Shown here piece by piece: positions 30,018 to 32,927 of a stretch of 32,927 bases of DNA (positions within the stretch are counted from its first letter, which is position 1; each line of letters opens with the position of its first letter). Position numbers and translations under genes: made by a program. The stretch covers positions 1 through 32,927 of the forward strand of contig JAUXXD010000039.1 of the NCBI GenBank assembly GCA_030681265.1. The letters are read 5' to 3'. The notes under the pieces were generated by a model that did no database searches, was not told where the DNA came from, and worked only from the letters and a program-made list of their open reading frames with translations. The stretch is from Candidatus Didemnitutus sp. (GTDB lineage: Bacteria; Verrucomicrobiota; Verrucomicrobiia; Opitutales; Opitutaceae).

Positions 30018-32253
30018 TTGTCACGCGGCACTTTGGGCGTCGCACGCGCTTTGCTTGTTGAAAGATGGCACGCGGATTCGGCCACGTTTCGCGGCGACCA
30101 TAGCGCAAACGTTGCAAATCCAACACAAGCGGGTCGGGCCAAAGTGCCGCGTTCCCTTCTCGCGCGTAATCTTGCCGGTGCCGCAACCAGCGCCCCGCCT
30201 CACGCCGCACCGGATCGAGCGCCCCCGGTGCGAGCCAACCTTGCCAGCGTCGCCACGCGAGCCGCGCGATACGCGCCAGCGCCCAACCGAGTGCCACCAG
30301 CAGAATTCCGCCGGTTGCCACGCGTCCCGCGCGCGCCAAATCCCATGGTCCCGCCAACCACGCTTTGAGTTGCTCACCCCATCGCCCCAGTCGTGCGCGC
30401 AGCGCCTCACCCGCCAAGGTCGCGTAACCCTTCACCGAGTCGGCGAGCTCGACTTGCTGGCGGGTGTCGAAATTCACCACGCGCCGATACCAAAACACCC
30501 GCAGCGTATCCAAGCGCGCCGACCAACTGCGGTCGCCGGTCCGCGCCACTGCCGTCGCCAGCACGCGCATCCCGCGGGCGGCGTTCCCCGGCGTCGGATC
30601 TGTGCGCACCCACCGTCCGTCGCCATCGAAAACCTCCACCCACGCATGCGCGTCGGAATTCCGCACCATGATGTAATTTTCAAACGCATTGAGCGCGCCA
30701 CCGCGAAAGCCCGCCACAACCCGCGCCGGATGTCCCGCCGCCCGACAAAGGACAACCAGTCCGCTGGCGAAATATTCGCAAAACGCCGGTTCGTTCGACT
30801 CCAGCCAGCGCACGATGTCATCGGCCTCCCCGCGCGGAATACTCGCCGACAACGCATAAGCGTGACGCGCCTGCATCCAAGCCGTCGCCCGCGCGACAAA
30901 CTCCGCCGCCGATAAATCCGCGCCGGAGGAAATCTCCGCGACCATGCGCTGCAGCGCAGTTTCGTTGGCGACACCGGCCGGTATTTCTGTGCTCGCGAGC
31001 AAGTGACGCGCGGGGTCGGTCGCGCTCAGCGTGCCGTCACGTTGGGCTTGCCACACCCGGCCGAAGCCAGCGTCCGCCACGTCCGACAACAGTTCGACCC
31101 CGTCCAATTGAAATGCCGTCATCGTCAGCGGTTCACTGCGCAGCGCCACCAAGCGGTTACTCATGCTCATTTGCACGGGTGTCGTTTCGCGCAGGCGCAG
31201 CGTCGCGAATTTCCCCGGCAACGGCAAAAAGCGACTGACGCCCGGCTCGACGTAAAAGGTCCATTGTCCGCCCGCACTGCCGAGATTCGGCCCGTGTCCG
31301 GCGCCGCGTTCGCGCAGGGTTTGCGTGAAGCGTTGCGCGCGGAGCAGATCATTCTTCAGTCCCGCCGACATCCGGAATCCGGTCGGTGTGTATTCATCGA
31401 GCACGATCAGCCGAAAATACGGCAACTCGGGCAGCGATGCCGCATCGGTCAGATCCACTCGCAGCGCCACACTCTCATCGCGCACGAGTTCGGTTACATC
31501 GCCAAAACGCACCTGCTCCGTGAAACCGGTGCGACTTTTCCGCGTGATGTATTTATCAAGAAAGAAACTGCTCCCGATCTCGAACCGCGGAATTAGCATG
31601 AACAGCAACGCCGACACGCCCACGACGCCGACGAACAGCACGCTGGCAAAGCCCACCACGCGCCAATCAATCGCGCGCCGCAGTTGGCGCAACGCGGTGG
31701 CCCAATCACCTTTCGCCCACGTGGGCACTTCGCGCAATTCCTCCGGCCGCATCACCCCCGGTCCGGTATCGACGAGATCAACCATCGTCACCGTAAACAG
31801 AAACCCCAGCGCGCACGCGGTGAATACGAGCAACAGCAGCGCAAATTCCAAAGAGACGGTCAGCACGCCCGCAACGACGACGAGAAACAATCCCAACACG
31901 ATGAGTTGAAGGTCCTCGCGCTTCCGCCGATACGCCACGGCGCGATACGTCACCAGCAACACCGCGAGACGAATCAGCACGGGCAATGTTTCCGCGCTGA
32001 AATAGAAGTCCGCCGCCACCCCCGCGATGATCGCCGGCACCGCCAGCCGCCACAGCAGCGCCGGCACCCGCGCGGGCCATTGCGGTCGTGCCATCGCCGC
32101 CACGATCACCACACTCGCCACCGCCACCAAACCCAATGCCTCCACATCGAGAAAGAAGACGGTCCACAACGACACGAGCGCCAGCGCGCCGCCGAGCAGC
32201 CACTTGAAGCGACGCAATTCGTCGAGGCTAAGCTGAGGCCGCACGGTTGCCAT
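30004..32253 (-). CDS. TgpA-like membrane transglutaminase
   Basis: 749 residues from the ATG at 32253 (a longer reading to 32472 would lie mostly inside the neighbouring gene). About six N-terminal helices (about 15-210) lead to a periplasmic transglutaminase-core domain with Cys492 in FCEYFASG, His536 in DAHAWVEVF and Asp552 in RTDPTPG, the expected Cys-His-Asp triad. A further helix (about 645-670) and a basic, Trp/Arg-rich cytoplasmic tail close it. TgpA of Pseudomonas is essential for viability, but its substrate is unknown. It follows a DUF58 gene with a 26-base overlap, the usual MoxR, DUF58, transglutaminase order. Its 3' end overlaps mrdA by 14 bases, convergently. Confidence 0.88.
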   Translation of the reverse strand: MATVRPQLSLDELRRFKWLLGGALALVSLWTVFFLDVEALGLVAVASVVIVAAMARPQWPARVPALLWRLAVPAIIAGVAADFYFSAETLPVLIRLAVLLVTYRAVAYRRKREDLQLIVLGLFLVVVAGVLTVSLEFALLLLVFTACALGFLFTVTMVDLVDTGPGVMRPEELREVPTWAKGDWATALRQLRRAIDWRVVGFASVLFVGVVGVSALLFMLIPRFEIGSSFFLDKYITRKSRTGFTEQVRFGDVTELVRDESVALRVDLTDAASLPELPYFRLIVLDEYTPTGFRMSAGLKNDLLRAQRFTQTLRERGAGHGPNLGSAGGQWTFYVEPGVSRFLPLPGKFATLRLRETTPVQMSMSNRLVALRSEPLTMTAFQLDGVELLSDVADAGFGRVWQAQRDGTLSATDPARHLLASTEIPAGVANETALQRMVAEISSGADLSAAEFVARATAWMQARHAYALSASIPRGEADDIVRWLESNEPAFCEYFASGLVVLCRAAGHPARVVAGFRGGALNAFENYIMVRNSDAHAWVEVFDGDGRWVRTDPTPGNAARGMRVLATAVARTGDRSWSARLDTLRVFWYRRVVNFDTRQQVELADSVKGYATLAGEALRARLGRWGEQLKAWLAGPWDLARAGRVATGGILLVALGWALARIARLAWRRWQGWLAPGALDPVRREAGRWLRHRQDYAREGNAALWPDPLVLDLQRLRYGRRETWPNPRAIFQQAKRVRRPKCRVTITGR

Positions 32254-32927
32254 TGAGGTAAGCACCAACGGTCCGCGGACCCTCCGGCGCAAAGGTGATG
32301 AGGTTGGGCGCGGCGCGTTCGCCCCGACTCGCCCGAACGTTTCCGCCATGCGGCAATGCGGTCGGACGCAACGCGGCGAGTTGATCCAAGAACGCTTCGA
32401 GATCGCGCAAGCGTCGCGTTTCGCACCACGGCTCACCCGCGATCCCGACGCCGCGCAAGCGACCGCTCGCAAATAAATCCTCCGCCAACGTGCCCGCGAA
32501 ACTACAGAGCACTTCGAATTGTTCGGGCCGCGTCCAAACCTCTGCCATCGGATCGACTAAGAGCGAGAATCCCGCGTGGGTTTCTGCCGCGAATTGGCGC
32601 ACGAGCAGACGGCCGAGACGTGCACTCGCCTTCCAATGCACAAGGCGATGCGAGTCGTCCGGCTGGTATTTGCGCAGGGCAAACAAATCGTCGCCGCCGC
32701 CCGCATGCGCCGTGCGGCGACCGGACGCCCCGATGGTCGCCGTCGCCGACACGTGCCATTGGTAATCAATCTGCGCGGGCCAAACCAACACCCGCTGCCG
32801 CAGCGCCGTGCCGATGCTTTTGCGCAAAAAGCCAAACGGAAACAGCGAGCCCACCGCCGCGAGTTCCAGCATCACCACACCGCGTTTTTGCGGTTGATGC
32901 ACCCACTCCAACGCCGCCGTGCCGTTG
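32228..32927 (-). CDS. DUF58 family protein, C-terminal part (5' end outside window)
   Basis: The frame is open to the right edge, so the start is missing; about 230 residues are visible. The DUF58 core is seen: DLFALRKYQPDDSHRLVHW, KASARLGRLLVRQF, and a late VWTRPEQFEVLCSFAGTLAE. DUF58 proteins have a vWA-like fold and work with a MoxR AAA+ ATPase, which is probably encoded just beyond the window, and with TgpA-like proteins. The upstream residues (RKSIGTALRQRVLVWPAQID) are the family's membrane-proximal lead-in. It overlaps the TgpA-like start by 26 bases. Confidence 0.82.
   Translation of the reverse strand, partial: NGTAALEWVHQPQKRGVVMLELAAVGSLFPFGFLRKSIGTALRQRVLVWPAQIDYQWHVSATATIGASGRRTAHAGGGDDLFALRKYQPDDSHRLVHWKASARLGRLLVRQFAAETHAGFSLLVDPMAEVWTRPEQFEVLCSFAGTLAEDLFASGRLRGVGIAGEPWCETRRLRDLEAFLDQLAALRPTALPHGGNVRASRGERAAPNLITFAPEGPRTVGAYLNGNRAASA

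Overview
The window looks like a chromosomal segment of a GC-rich Gram-negative bacterium of the Verrucomicrobiota, most likely near Opitutaceae. This is inferred from gene content, not from a marker gene: two PEP-CTERM surface proteins, an outer-membrane PagL-type protein, a rod-shape (mre) operon, many GTG starts with almost no Shine-Dalgarno sequences, and abundant dispersed inverted repeats. No rRNA, tRNA, CRISPR array, intact transposase or phage gene was seen.

Layout. (1) 1-6102: the 3' part of an MMPL/RND exporter is coupled by ATGA to an AMP-dependent ligase, then comes a small membrane gene, then an opposing operon of a VTT/TVP38 membrane protein, an FkbO/Hyg5/XanB2-type chorismate enzyme and a DUF502 membrane protein. 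Exporter, ligase and chorismatase together suggest the edge of an aryl-polyene or xanthomonadin-like pigment locus. (2) 6103-9309: envelope genes (PagL-like protein, NodB-type deacetylase, PAP2-family protein, small secreted protein), with three copies of a dispersed inverted-repeat element between them. (3) 9440-18017: a signalling block. kaiC, kaiB, a second kaiB and a PAS histidine kinase are all joined by stop/start overlaps or near-overlaps. They are followed by a CheB-CheR-PAS protein, a NarX-type kinase module that appears to be split from it by a one-base frameshift in an A6 run, and a NarL/LuxR-type response regulator. (4) 18018-25500: an accessory, rearranged region. It holds an ice-binding-like PEP-CTERM protein, a decayed copy of the response-regulator 3' end, a second PEP-CTERM protein, a decayed BON-domain copy, a small coiled-coil protein, a PRC-barrel/BON protein, a receiver-cbpA-cbpM operon, a 51-residue membrane protein, and remains of hipA and of a Kef-type antiporter. 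(5) 25570-30017: mreB-mreC-mreD-mrdA, the cell-wall elongation operon, without rodA. (6) 30004-32927, opposite strand: a TgpA-like transglutaminase protein and a DUF58 protein cut by the window end.

The most interesting pattern is a recurring intergenic motif, GGGT-N4-CCCCATAG, found in front of at least seven transcription units: the small PLDc_N-like gene, the pagL-like gene, kaiC, the ice-binding gene, the PRC/BON gene, the receiver-cbpAM operon and the 51-aa membrane gene. In four of them a good -10 hexamer begins 27-28 bp after the first C of CCCC. In three of these the -10 lies 6-8 bases before the ATG, which predicts leaderless mRNAs. I infer a local, possibly genome-wide, stress-type regulon driven by an activator bound over the -35 position. 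The NarL-type regulator encoded beside the Kai genes is the natural candidate, but that link is not proven by the sequence.
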